Part shown: positions 20,386-57,287 of the stretch, in pieces
How the letters are laid out: each line of letters begins with the position of its first letter
Numbering within the stretch: position 1 is the stretch's first letter
NCBI RefSeq assembly: GCF_023856365.1
Contig: NC_064541.1
Location: 22,608,214 to 22,672,213 of the forward strand
Direction of reading: 5' to 3'
Length of the DNA: 64,000 bases
Origin: Brienomyrus brachyistius
Taxonomy: Eukaryota; Chordata; Actinopteri; Osteoglossiformes; Mormyridae
The notes under the pieces: generated by a model
What the model was told of the DNA's origin: nothing
Seen by the model: only the letters and a program-made list of their open reading frames with translations
The model's database searches: none
Program-made: the position numbers and the translations under genes

Positions 20386-22854
20386 CACATACGGACACAC
20401 GTATGCATGCACAGGTACTAATGTAAAAAACATGAATGATACCATTAATAGTACAGCTGGAAAAACACTAGTTGCAATTCCCAAAAAGATGTAGTACTGT
20501 AGATGTATTTCTTCTCTAAAGTTTTTTCCAAACAGAAGCCACAACTCATACCACATGTAGTAAGTAGTCTGTTTCTCACTTATTTTACACCCCAGAGGTT
20601 CCACCAAGGAAGCCACAGCTGTATTAAAGGTGAAACCCTTGTGATTTTTAAAATGTGTATCAAAGGTGACACTTTTGTATCTGTCTGGGGTAGCGGGACG
20701 AGCCTTGCAGATATTCTACTTGGGCCCAAAAACGAAACTGCTCTGCTTGCAGCTACAGTCTAAAACCCCCAGGATTTGAAACAGCTCTTTCTCTCACCAT
20801 AGTACAAGAGTCCTCCTCTTCTTTTCATAAAATAGATCCCGGTCACCCTAGGAGTTGCTACATCAGCGCCATTGGCAATTAACTCTTTTACCAAGTCCAG
20901 GTTTTGGTTCATCACAGCAATGTGAAGCGCGGTCAGACCTGCAGGGAGAGAATCACAGAATCAATACCTGCATAAAAAAAGCTTTCTTTAACTTTACATC
21001 ATTTGAACATTAGATAATCTATTCATCCATTTTCAATAGTCACTTTTCCAGTATGAACTTAAGGTGATTTTGGGAACATTTCAGGAAGCTCAGGGTGCAA
21101 GACAGGGGACATTCTGGCCGGAATTACAGTACATCTTAGGTAATCTACTATGGCTCATTTAGAAACATCAGTTAATCCTTGCATTGCAGCAGGAAACTGA
21201 AGTATATGGAGAAAATCCATGTGATCCTGAGGAGAAAACCTCGACACTCATACCTGGGTAGAGGAGGGACAACCCTGGAGGTGTGAGACTGCAGTGCTAA
21301 CCTCTGATCTGCTGTGCCTCCCACAGGCCGTAATAATGAATGATATAAAACATGCATGCCACAGTTCTAATGTGGTTGGATGGAACAAATCTGAATTTTT
21401 ACCCTGGTAGAGGTCAGAGGTCATGGGCTCATTTATGAGCTCAGGAACCTCTTCCATTATAGCCACTGAAGCCTCTAGGTGATTTGCCAGTGCTGCCACA
21501 TGGAGTGCAGTCTCCCCAAGGGCCCCTGAGGCAGGGAGACACAAACACTTAATAAGTGACTTTAACAATGAATTGGGTGCCTTACAGTGTCATAGGCTAA
21601 TACTGACAATAACAGAAAGTCCACTTCCAACTTCCAACATGTATGAACTACAGTGTTTACAATAGTGATGGACAAAATGATGCCTCGTGAACCATGTGAA
21701 GTATTTTATCCCCCTTCTAAAGGTGGTCTTGGCTTGCTTTGTTGCATATTTTGAGCCATTTTTTGAACTGACAGCACCATCTATTGGCGTCAAAAAATAT
21801 AGCAAATGGTTCATGAAGCATTTTTTTGCCATCAGTAGTTTGCAGCATTTATTTACATGTTTGTTCAAAGAGTACAGAGATACTGATTACATAAAAAACT
21901 AGAAAACTATTACCAATCAATCAATCACTCAATTAATTAAACTGTTATGAGACTATCATCACGGGCACGTTAAGTAATTGCCTCTTCATCAAAAAAAAAA
22001 AAAGTACAATTTCAATATTACTTTACTGTAATAATATTGTTTAGAAATCAATTCAGGGGTGAAAATAGATTAAGCAGGAGAAGATCAGGCCACACCTCTT
22101 TCGAAGATATCTGTGGATGGACATTTAAGGAGCTTTTTTATGGAACCAACGGCATTCTCATGGGCAGCGAAGAAGAGAGGGATGTCATTCACTCTAAAAA
22201 AGGGATGTGAAAGTGAATATAAGCTGATTGAGTCCAGGCTGCATATTACATTTTGGGGAAGGCAGAGAATCTGATTAATCTGTGAAATTGTCGAAAAAGC
22301 TGGCAGAATTATAATGATATTATAGTTGTGTTTTCCTGTTTGTTTTATGACTTCTGTGCTTTGTATTGAATTTATCATAGCGTACCATGCAATATGTATA
22401 TTAACATGTGCCTTTTGTATGACTAGATACTAGAATGAATTCCTTGTACTATGCTTGTACTTGGCGAAATAATGCTGACCGTAGTTCTGAAACTTCTTAG
22501 TGTATTACGAGTTGATCAATTTAGTGTGAGAATAAGTGTCAATTCTGATGGTTTCCCATATGACTTACAGTTTCCACCCCGTTTTGCCATCTGACGGCCA
22601 TGAGATGGAATCCCCCCCCGGACCCCATCCAGGGTTTTTAACCTACTATCTCACTGTTTTCAATGCAGCTAGGTTGACATATATATGCGAATAAGACACA
22701 GCCTCCATCTTTACTCTGTTTACCTCTGGCTTTGTAGCATGAAAATCTCATCAACCATTTGAGTCCACGCTTTTTTGTTCTTTAGGCGGAATCGAAGTTG
22801 CCCCCACCGATGACTGAGCTCTGAAAGAGCGATGCGTGCCAAAGGTGGACCCAT
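13054..22854 (-). CDS. trpv6: TRPV5/6-type calcium channel
   Basis: Sixteen coding exons, in order: 22724-22854, 22096-22193, 21403-21525, 20798-20938, 19610-19708, 19288-19463, 18104-18250, 17919-17998, 17512-17647, 17330-17416, 17155-17231, 15281-15446, 14997-15063, 14489-14757, 13392-13498, 13054-13276; 2127 bp, 708 residues, all phases joining. Ankyrin repeats span about 50-290 ([43 protein letters not shown]). S1 ends at CCVYRPLKP, then an N-glycosylation sequon NYT in the S1-S2 loop, [18 protein letters not shown] before S5, and [11 protein letters not shown] after S6. The C-terminus has [12 protein letters not shown] and RVEDRN, as in TRPV6. Oddity: the selectivity filter reads GLVD (542-545) followed by [11 protein letters not shown] instead of the family's TIIDGPANY. 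Location next to ephb6 supports trpv6. A different fish TRPV lineage is the alternative. Confidence 0.88.
19770..20330. repeat. Two tandem copies of a dispersed repeat in a trpv6 intron
   Basis: Two blocks of about 260-290 bp (roughly 19780-20075 and 20095-20330) share the same ordered motifs: tctatgg..aaa.ccctaat, agtaaccaaacaaaat, and a ccccacaaggt / ccccttgtggg block. A related inverted segment lies at about 60110-60300. It is interspersed fish repeat DNA with no ORF. Confidence 0.6.
20342..20389. repeat. (CA)n microsatellite
   Basis: About 24 CA dinucleotides with one interruption near 20378, lying in the trpv6-like intron immediately after the second dispersed repeat copy. Confidence 0.95.
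21020..21330 (-). mobile_element. Decayed copy of the tRNA-derived SINE
   Basis: Landmarks of the SINE occur in order but heavily diverged: attcatccattttcaatagt, a garbled cagggtgcaagacaggggac, gaggaaaacc-like blocks, and gaggtgtgagactgcagtgc followed by taacc. It sits between the third and fourth trpv6 coding exons. It is much older than the copies at 10910 or 25531. Confidence 0.5.
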
Positions 22855-23897
22855 GGCCTCAAGTTGAGTCTCTCACTGGACCTGTTGCTGAAACATAAGC
22901 AGGTTAGGGTACAATCAAAATAACACAAACACATGAACTGTACAAATAACACAGAGTTTTGTATGTATGTGAGAGAGTAAGGGAGACAAAGGAAAGGTGT
23001 CTATACTAGGGACTCAGCTAACATTTTAAGAAACTGTTTCAATTGTTGCACTTAAATTGAATTGCAGTTAAACAATATATATAATGTTTGGAGAGAGGAG
23101 AAAGGACAGGAGACAGTTTCTTAGCCCGTGAAGGAGGGCAAACTGTTTATTATTCCAGAAAAAGGAAAAACTATCTGGTTGCCACCAAGACACACACAGC
23201 CTGCACACACTCTGGCAGGAAGAAAAGAAGCTTCAAAAGCGCATCTGCTCTGAGAATTCTGGCGGAATGAAGAACCCGCTACAATCGACTTTATCAAAAC
23301 CAGCATTCTTTGTCAGAAATGCACATTAAAGACAATTAACTACTACTGAAAGTAACATGGAAATCTTTTAATAAAATACTTTTAAATTAAATTATACATT
23401 TAACCATCAAACACATAAAAATAGACAATAGAAACTAAATAAAGACAAACAACAGTTCTCCAAATATTCTGCTGATTTCTATAGAATAATTCAGGAATAA
23501 TATGGAATAATCTATAGAAAAAAGAATCATTCAAAGCAAAATACAGTTAATACTCATTTTACTTATCATATGCATTACTCCAACTTACAGTACAGATTTT
23601 AACAGAAGCAATAAAAACAACAGATTAAGTAAGACAGGTAACCTTACCTGTGCAATTCAAACAGTCAGTACCACAAATTTCCCAAGTATTACAGAATACC
23701 GCGGGACATCACATTAGGATGTAATGTGCTACATCAGTGTAATTGTACACAGGGTAGTGTTGGAAAATCCTGCATGTGAAACTTTATGACAGCAGACATT
23801 TAAGGCAAAACCGGAGGCGGAGAAACGTGTGTGAGGGAGGAGAGAGGACAGAGGCAGGTAGCCTGATGTTCAGATAGGACAACAGAAACGTTGGCTG

Positions 23898-23946
23898 CAT
23901 CCATCCATCCATCCATCCATCCATCCATCCATCCATCCATCCATCC
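23898..23946. repeat. (CATC)n microsatellite
   Basis: Twelve uninterrupted catc units. Confidence 0.95.
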
Positions 23947-25530
23947 CCACCTGTTCTATGTGGGGTCACAGGGCAGTCATGTTGTCAAATGATGGGTTAG
24001 AACCCCCTCTGACATTTGTTTTCTTTCTAGCAGGTACATAGCCAAGTAAGGAACCCCCTTACAGCCGCCAATCTACTGAGCCCCTACCTAGAGGGACCTA
24101 TTAGTATGATTGCTGGACTGCCCCCACCTACCTACCTGACATAAAATTTTAATTATTGGGTCTGTCTCAGGGGTCGGGACCCAAGGAATAACCATCCCTT
24201 ACATAAATAAGGGAAAACTAATATTAACTAATATAACCAGAGGTCTCACCTTGACAGGAATTTTAGTACCAAGAACCCTGGGCAACTACACCAATTTTAC
24301 CAATTGTACCAATTTTGTATTTTTTTTTAATAATGCCAGATACTGGAGTAAATAATTCACTATTCTCTTTAACTGTGTTCATATTTATCCATCATTTACT
24401 TTGTGCTTATTCAAACTAGTTGCACTTCATTGTTTTCTCTTTTTTTTGCATTTGACAGCTCTTCCTTTATGTCCTCATAAGGTTAAAAGAAATATTGGCA
24501 CTTATTTTACATACACGCACTGGAGGCACAAAACACAAATTAAAACTGTATTCACTCTGAAACATTTGCAATTATGTCAATCAATCAATGGCCATTATGT
24601 ATATCCTTTTGGATTTCACTGCACAGAAATATATTTTTCACTTTTTTTTTTTTTTTAGACAAATGGTCCCAGAATTTTAAATTTCAATTTATGCAAAGTA
24701 AGCATCCTGTATTTAACTCGCTTAGTTTAACTTGCACTGTGGGGATTATGTCTGCACTGAAAAGTGAAGTTAGTGAAGCGAATGATAACAGGGTTAAGGA
24801 CAGTGATGACCTGTATCGTGAAGGTGTCTCGATTCCGCATTCCGTGTTGGATAATGTCAAACACCTGCATGACCAGCATGCACAACTGGTAAAAGGATTT
24901 AAGTCAACACTTTTGACAAATACAACAGATAAGAATTAGAAAAAAAAAGCTTGCTTACAAAAGAGCTGACATGCACCATGGTGGTAATACTCGCTGATCT
25001 AGACACAGGGGGGGTTGTTTGAGGTGCGGATTTGGCACCTATAAAATAGCCAGATCTGCTGGTTTCTGGGATAAAGCCAGAAGGATTTAAATGAATCCTC
25101 ACTGGATCCAAAGCTTGAACTTGAACAAAGGGTCCCAAATATCATTAAAACATTATTTTTATATACAAGAATATGGCTTGATTTATTAGTTGAATATATA
25201 CCATTTTCACTAATCTGTAAGTGTGGTACAAAATAGGCCAAAGTGTTTAGCAGAGCTTATCAAGCTGAGCAAGTTTAGTGTGACTTTAGCTCTACTGTGC
25301 ATTTCAGAATCTGATCTCATGGATCAGTTTGGGCGGTTTCTCAAAATGCATCAACTGAACACCTAAGGAGTATTTTACAAAGCAAATTATGATGTTAACA
25401 GTAGAATCACATAATAACCTGAACACAGCATTAAAAACTGAAGGCATGCACCTTTTAAATATTTTACATATATTACATATGGGGACCATGAAATGTAGAA
25501 CCTTTAGTGATTCACCATTATTTCATGAAA

Positions 25531-25876
25531 CATCCATCCATCCATTTTCCAAACCACTTATCCTACTGGGTCGCGGGGGGTCCGGAGCCTATCCTGGAAG
25601 CAATGGGCACGAGGCAGGGAACAACCCAGGATGGGGGGCAGCCCATCGCAGGGCATACTCACACACCAGTCACTCACGCACACATTCCTAGGGGTAATTT
25701 TAGCAACTCAGCATGTCTTTGGACTGTAGGGGGAAACCGGAGTACCCAGAGGAAACCCCACGACAACATGGGGAGAACATGCAAACTCCACACACATGTG
25801 ACCCAGGCGGAGACTCGAACCCAGGTCCCAGAGGTGTGAGGCAACAGTGCTAACCACTGCACCACCATGCCACCCC
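25531..25876 (-). mobile_element. tRNA-derived SINE, near full length
   Basis: Same family and orientation as 10910-11241: head ggggtggcatggtggtgcag with an A-box-like tggtgcagtgg and a B-box-like gggttcgagtct, and tail ggaaaatggatggatggatg (minus-strand reading). I do not see a clear target duplication. Confidence 0.8.
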
Positions 25877-28009
25877 ATAGATGAATATTTAGTTGAATAA
25901 TTCTTCTTTACTTTAATAATAATTATTATGTTACTTTATATTAGGTTCAGCTACAAACATTTTAACAGTGACTGAAGAAAGAAGCAGTGACAGAAGAGAA
26001 AAAGCATCGAAGACAAGAAAAGAATAAGAGCTCAGAAGGGCTAAAAGGCTAACAGGCTAAAAGTCCCTTACAACAACCTGTGATGCCAGAGAGAGAGCAA
26101 CTGACAATCTTTTTGCATACGTCTGGAATTTTAATATCGCTGAAAGAACAAACTTCGATTTCTGGTGACTTATGCAGTACCTGATTGACACAAAATATGC
26201 AAAATGCAATTTTGAAATAGAAACAAATGACCGCTTCTGTGGACAGAGCGATACCTAAGGAGCTGCTAATGGAGCAGCTCAGAGTTGCCCCCCAAAAAGC
26301 AGCATTTCTGTCCAGCGGGGTTTATATGCTCAAGGCTTAGGGGTGATTGAATCGTCATTATTTTGAGCATCACTCTCCTTATCCGCTTTGTTATTGCTGT
26401 TCTGTAGTGAAAAGATTGAAAAGCTCCTTCACGTTTGGAAAAATTAGGCCACCGCTCCATTAGCCGTTGTCCTCCGTGCCTCATTTTTCCTCTTCCTCCA
26501 CTTCAGTGAGTTTCAAATATATTTTGTTGATGAGTTGGGCAATATTGATAGGGCCATAAGCAGATCATTATAGTAGACATAATGTATAGGTAATTAATAT
26601 TTTATTTGCTCGATATTGATTGAAAAATACTGACTTTAAACTTTTGTTATGTCCTTGTTTTATTGTATTCTCATTTTGTTTTGGGCTTTTATTAATGTAT
26701 GTACTTTGTTTTATGAAATATATGATTAGGTAATAGCTGGACTGTTACGCTCTGGAAGACAGCTGGGATACTTTAAAATTTCTATCAAAATCTTTAATTT
26801 ATCAATTAAAGAAAATTCTCACTTAGCTTTGTCAGTCAGCCCATGGCTACTGGTGTGATTTATGCTGGCTGTGCAAGAAATAATCCATGTTTCGTATAAT
26901 GGGTCATTTGTCTGAAATTTTACAACAAGGGAGTTCTTCTTCTTTGACGTCAGTATCCATTTTGTCAGTTGTACACGGTGTACCAACATAATATCAACTG
27001 TAAGAAATGAGCCAAAACACCTTTTTTAACATAGTAAAAATAATTCAGTGCCTTTTGCTAGACTCTATATTGTGCAAACATGATAAGAAATGCATGCATG
27101 TTTTGGAAAGCTGGTGTATCTAATTCCTTGCTTAGGACAATTTCAGATAACAATGCAAAACCTTCGCTGGTTTCATGGTAGCCTCAGTAACTATCATCAA
27201 ACTCTGCTTGTTTTATCTCCTTGTATGTGGCTGAAGGGATCCTGCTCCTCTGTGTTTCAACTCCATTTAGACTCTTGATTGTCTCCATGAAATGATTGAA
27301 GATAAAAATGGGAATAAATAGTAAAGTCCTGATATTAACGAGTCTATAATATGACCTTGGAGCTGCCATTTCACACCCAGTGCTTGCTTGTAGTGTTTGT
27401 GCTGACTTCAGAGATCATTGTCTGACATTGTAAAGGAACAGTGTGCTGACGTCCTCCTTTTTATGGGAAAAATGCCTCTTGTTTGACGTTTGTAAGTCAA
27501 GGTTATCTAATGAATCCCTAGTCCTTTACGCATGACAATAAAGGAGAAGCAGCCAGTGTTTTAAATAAAATTAGGACTTTTTATTTTACAAATTTGCTCA
27601 ATAGATGAAGAGTGGTGAACATTCCCACAAACAAAGAGACACACTCACACATATGGCTCCTCTCACCTGATGTGTTTCACATTAACATTGTTCATATTAA
27701 TCTGTGACACAAATCTATGTAACATACAAAGCGATATGAATACAACTAGCCTGATGAAGCAGAAAAGTAACCAGATTTACTTCTTGCCAACTCGACATGG
27801 CACTGATTCTTATTTACGTCACAGTGATTTTGTTTGTTTGGCCAGTCATCATTCAGAAGAGGTTCATTACCATAAAAAACAAACAATAAAGTAAACGATA
27901 CTCATAATAGCAATTAAAAAATGGACTGTACAAGCACTTGGACTGGAAAGCCCCTAATAATTACCCTTTTCTCTATATAATAAATGGAATAAATAATGAT
28001 AAATAAATG

Positions 28010-28320
28010 AATGATGAGTGAATGGTAAATAAAAAAGGGTTCAAGGAAAATGAGGAGGTGAAATAAGAAGGAGAGATAAATAAGGAGGAGAAGGTAAATA
28101 AACAAGGTAAATAAGGAGGAGAAATAAGGAGGAACTCTAAGGAGGAGAGGTAAATAAGTAAGAGAATAAGGAGGAGAAATAAGGACGAGAAGGTATATAA
28201 GGAGGAGAAATAAGGAGGAGGGGTAAATAAGAAGGAGAAATAAGAAGAGGTAAATAAGGATGAGAAATAAGGATGAGAAGGTAAATAAACAAGGTAAATA
28301 AGGAAAGGAATAGGAGAAAT
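28010..28320. repeat. Purine-rich minisatellite (GGAGAAATAA-like)
   Basis: About 300 bp of irregular tandem units built from aaataaggaggaga and ggtaaataag, nearly free of pyrimidines except T. It lies about 325 bp past the ephb6 stop codon on the minus strand, so it may fall in the 3' UTR, where it would be read as a pyrimidine tract. Confidence 0.85.
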
Positions 28321-28644
28321 AAATGAATGAACCAAACAGTGCTGTCTTATAGTAATTGCTGCCTTTTTCTTAATCAGCCATTTCCTACAGTATATTTCAT
28401 CTTAGACCCACACCTCCCAAAGTTCATTCTGATGCATTTTTTTACACAACTATTGTGCAAAAATAAGCCTTCTCTGTTTTTCACAGGATATACTCTCTGT
28501 TCACAGAGACTAAAGTGGTCTGTTTCAACAGTATGTACATGTTCTCACACTTCCAGTCCAAAAGTAATTGTGTTCTTTTTTTCTGTGCCTGACATTCAGA
28601 TTGCAGGACCCAATGGCTGGCTGTTGGGGATGGCCAGCTTTCTG

Positions 28645-52847
<24,203 letters not shown>

Positions 52848-55800
52848 CTCCACTTGAGAATAACACTGACAGTGGGAGGGAGAGAGAGGGGCAGAGGCAG
52901 AGAGAGTGAGAGAGGAAAAGAGGGAGGAGAAGGAGGAGTCTGCTCTTTTCTATATCATAGTAAGGAATGGAGGAAGGGAAAAGGTGGAAGAGAGGAACAC
53001 TAGCAAAAAAAAAAAAACACGGGAAGATGTCCAATCAAGTATGTAAGCAATCCGTGAGAGAAGAGGATAGACATGCAGTGGAAGCAAATATTAATATGAA
53101 CAAAGGAGTAAAGAAAACAAGTTTGGTGAGTCCATATAAGTGTCTGAACATGCTGAGGAAAATCTCCCCTGCTGCCTAATAATTGAGATAGGCTGAAGGA
53201 TATAATTACAATGCCTGGAATGCAGTTTCTGCTGCACAAAATTTAACTGTGAGTAGGTAGCTAACCTCTCGCCCTTTATTTTTTTCCTTAAAATCATCTC
53301 ATTGTCATGATTTTACCTTTTAATTCCCTGTCATTTAGTGGTCTATCATAACCCATAAGTCTTATGATTCAATACAGGGTTACAGGGAGGCCTGGAGACA
53401 ATTCCAGGCAACATAGGGCTCAAATCAACAAGATGCCCTGGGCGGGACATCACATCACTGCAGAATACACATACACACATTTGTATACACATGCATGATA
53501 TATGGGCAATTGTCAGACCATAATTTGCCCAAACACATTTTTTTTTGGACTGCAACTTCGTGGAAAAAAATACACACTTCCCACAGAGAGATTCAAAACT
53601 ATAAGTCTGCCCACTAATATGTCATGATTTGATATATATAAATATTTACACATTGTCTATTGACCAATTAAGGACACACACAGTGCCACATTCAAGGCCA
53701 CATCTTGTAAAAAAGTGACCCCTGGTGGACATCCCCAGCTACTGCAGGCCATACATACAAGTTCATAAACTTCTCTTAGAACTTGGTCATAAATCTGTCC
53801 AGTACTCCGCTGATAAGGTTCTCTGACACAGACTATTCTGCTTGTAACAACATGTACATCTATATGGGTTAATGCCACATTCTAATTAGGGTGTCTTGGG
53901 AGGGGTGCATATAGAGGCAGTCTGTGGTTCAAAGGGCTAAATTTTCCACCAAGGAATTTATAAAGAATTTCTGTTTTATTTCATGGTATAGCAGACTGAA
54001 TCATGGAAAAGTAACACGTACTCTTGATCAATGTTATTTTCATGAACATAATTTTGAATATTTATTTCAGTATATACAACATATAATAACATTTATCTGC
54101 ACAAAAATATCTCCACTTATATTTTTTTTACCTTTTATCATTTCAGCAATACTTTACTCAGGGAATTTGAAAATGCTATAGTTTTCATAAACAGAGATGA
54201 ACCATCATCCACAAACAAGCACATACATTTGACACAACAGTATTTAAGCAAATTTAACAACTGGGTCATAATTTGTAAGGATCATGTGTTGGTGCATCAT
54301 GGGAGGAGGTGTCAAAGTACAAAGACATTTACAGCATTAAGTACGGGAGTAGAGGAGAAGCATGACTGCAGAAGGAGACACTTTAAGGCAGAAGAAAGCA
54401 TGGAGTACACAAGATACTGTACACGTGGCATAGCATCTGATTAAGATCCACACATTGAGGACAGATACAAACAATCAAGAACATGAGCAGTTTAGCAGCG
54501 TTGTGTGTAACCCACTCTATGAAAATATTAGATGCGCTATATCTATTGCATATAATACCACTTGAGGAAAGCCTGAGTAAAAAGGAGGTAGAGAGAAACA
54601 CTAAAGCAGGAAATACACTTCAAGACAAAAGTTAATAACTGTAACACTGCCGAGCATGAAACCATACATACAATTTAACAAGAAAGCACAGTGATACCTC
54701 TAAATTTAAGTTAAAATCTGTGAAAGAAACCTAAATATTAAAAAAAATATGCAAGTCAATTAAAGTTTATAAAATTGCTATCGTTTAACATAATAAATTA
54801 CGTTTTAAACGTTAGAAACCAAAAAGATCATGACTTTAAACTAGACCCGGGAAGAAAAACACAAAAATAAAATTTCAGTGACATATAAATAGCCTAAAGT
54901 ATTTTGCAATAATTCCACAGTTCCATCCATCCATTCATCCATCTACTAACAACGTATCCCAGTCACGCCTGCACAGAAATACATTTTCAATACAGTGATT
55001 TCTTTTACACATTTGTTGAATAATACTGCATTCACACCTCATTCATGTGTCATACCAATTAATCCTTTTTATAACATACAATAAATAAAAATCTTTTTTT
55101 AATTATAGGTTTACATTTCTCACTACTGGTCACACATTAAACACTTTACTTCACTGGGCATAAATATAGTAATATACTATTACTTATGGATTAAATAACC
55201 ATAAAGTAAGCCTTACTTGCATGCTTATCTCATGTTAATTTATCATTAATGAATCATGATGCATGTTTCACCCCAAACAGTTACTATATCTGTTAATTCT
55301 GTACATCTTTCTGAACTAATGAAGGTAGCACTGAAGGATCTACTGAAGGTACAACTCATGAATAACACAAGTTAAATACTGACCTCACATTTGTTCATCA
55401 TTAACGAATCATAATGCATCTTTCATCCCAATCACTTACTATATTTGTTACTGTATCTGTTAATTCTGTACACCTTTGTGAACTACTGAAGGAACAAGTC
55501 AAAAATAATATAAGTGAAATACTGATCTCTGATCTATGTTTGTTCATCATTGATGAATCATGACACATCTTATCTCAAGTAGTGACTATATTTGTTCTGG
55601 ATTTGTTCGTGATTTGTAATTCAGTAGTAAGTGAGTATTACTAAGTACTTATGCCCCTTCAAGTAAAGTGTTACCCACATAAGCATATGAGTTTTTCACC
55701 GTTCATGTATACTGGTTCTGATCAAAGTATAACTACTTCAAAGGAATGAAATAATTGCATTTAGCACATTGCAAAAGGCATTCTTTGTACATTTCTATCC

Positions 55801-57287
55801 CAAAAATAGAAAAATGCTTACTTAAATTAAAGCAAAAAAATAAGAAAATAAATAACCAGTTTTCCTAACAAATACGTAATATATAAATGATAGCAAAAGA
55901 TTGCACACTTTACAGGAGTTCTGTGCCCATCTGTTAGTAAAATGCCCATTGGTATCATTGTATTGTACAATCAATCAATGCCCCACAAGCACAGTTATAT
56001 AAGAATCCTAAATGCACCACGGCATCTTCGCAGCAATGTCAAAGCATAATTCATTCCCATGCTGTCCCTTACCCCCGGCTAGTGGCGAATGCGCTAAGAC
56101 AAAGGAAGCTCCGCCTCCGGTAAAACATCACGAAAAATGTTGTCAAATATGTTCTGTTGTATTTACACTGCTATTACAAAGACGGTGTTAGAATGTATTC
56201 AGCTCCATAGCTAGTTCATTCAGAATCAGCAATAATTTTTTGCAAGTTGTCTAACATAATTTTTTTTTCTAATACATTACATTCCTGTAGCAGTGCACTC
56301 CAGTAAAACCCACTGAAGTGCAGCTTATCTGGATTTCAATGGCACTTATGTTTTCAGGGCAGCAAAGCTAGAAGTTTATTGGGCAAATGCTTGAAAGCGT
56401 CATTTCCAGGGAAGCTCAGCGGCCCTGGGAGTAAATGGGGCAGTGGGCTGGCCAGGACACTGGGCTCTGCATGATGACTGGAGGAACTGTCGAAGTGGCT
56501 ACGCCTCATTTTGACTGACAGTGTTTTGAAATGATACTTCAGCATCGGAGAGTTTCAAGTTCAATCCCAGGCATGTGTTTTCATTTTTTCAATTTTCATT
56601 TGTACATATCCTACTGTAAATAAAAACATAAATATAGCGTTCTTACGTCTGCTCCTTGTTTCGTTACCAGGTTACTAAAGTTCATTCATTTATTTCAAAC
56701 TAGGCCATGGGGCGGTGGGGGGGGGACTAGCCAGTGTGGGGGCCAGGGGAACTAGCCAAGGTCAGCTGTGATAAAATGATAAAATGTGTTTCGTCTGTTT
56801 GAAAAACCACCAGCCACCACTGCCCCTGGCAAACAAATTAAATTTTGCTGAAAATTATACGGTTATATGCTTACAGCCACAATTTGCCTATTATTTTACT
56901 CTTTCTCTCCACGCAATGCACTTTCCTCTGAAAACCAGAATTAAGTCAAAAAAGTTTCATTTAGGGATGAAACATAGTCCTCTCTGATACATAGCAGTAG
57001 TCCATATTTCCTTAAAGTGTAGCTCTAGTACAACATCCACTATACAGCATTAAAATATACTGTATCCCATAAGTTACCAGTGTTATGCTAGTTAGCAATT
57101 AAAAAAAAATAATTATATCTGCTCATAAAAACTAAATTTCCTAAACTTTATCATCAAGATAGTACACATAGTAGTGGTTTTTTACCTTTCTAAACCATAT
57201 GTGGTCTTTAAATCCTGTCATGTACATTTTCCAAAAAGTACAATTCAAATGCTTCTTTCAACCGTTCATATATTGTGCCTGCTAAAG
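52848..57287. other. ephb6 5' flank and glucose transporter 3' flank
   Basis: Just upstream of the ephb6 ATG (52847) is a purine-rich stretch (plus-strand gagagaga, aggagaag) that would form a CT-rich 5' UTR. The rest is AT-rich, with a decayed SINE around 53370-53560 and a tandem repeat at 55230-55690. It should include the ephb6 promoter and the 3' UTR of the transporter. No further gene seen. Confidence 0.45.
55230..55690. repeat. Three tandem units of about 150 bp
   Basis: Units start at about 55236, 55387 and 55536 with (t)catcattaatgaatcat-like sequence, continue through gttactatatctgttaattc and ctgtacac(a)tctttctgaa, and the last ends acttatgccccttcaagtaa. A partial match (ttactatatttgttactata) occurs at about 51565. 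This is interspersed repeat DNA, probably of DNA-transposon origin. Confidence 0.6.

Larger units (their letters stand above)
22855..28644. other. trpv6-ephb6 intergenic region
   Basis: About 5.8 kb between the trpv6-like start codon and the ephb6 stop. It contains a (CATC)n tract, one SINE and a purine minisatellite, listed separately. It should hold the trpv6 promoter and 5' UTR and the ephb6 3' UTR. A minus-strand AATAAA at about 27580-27585 is one possible ephb6 poly(A) signal. A 63-codon plus-strand ORF at 24748-24939 has no recognisable family. Confidence 0.5.
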
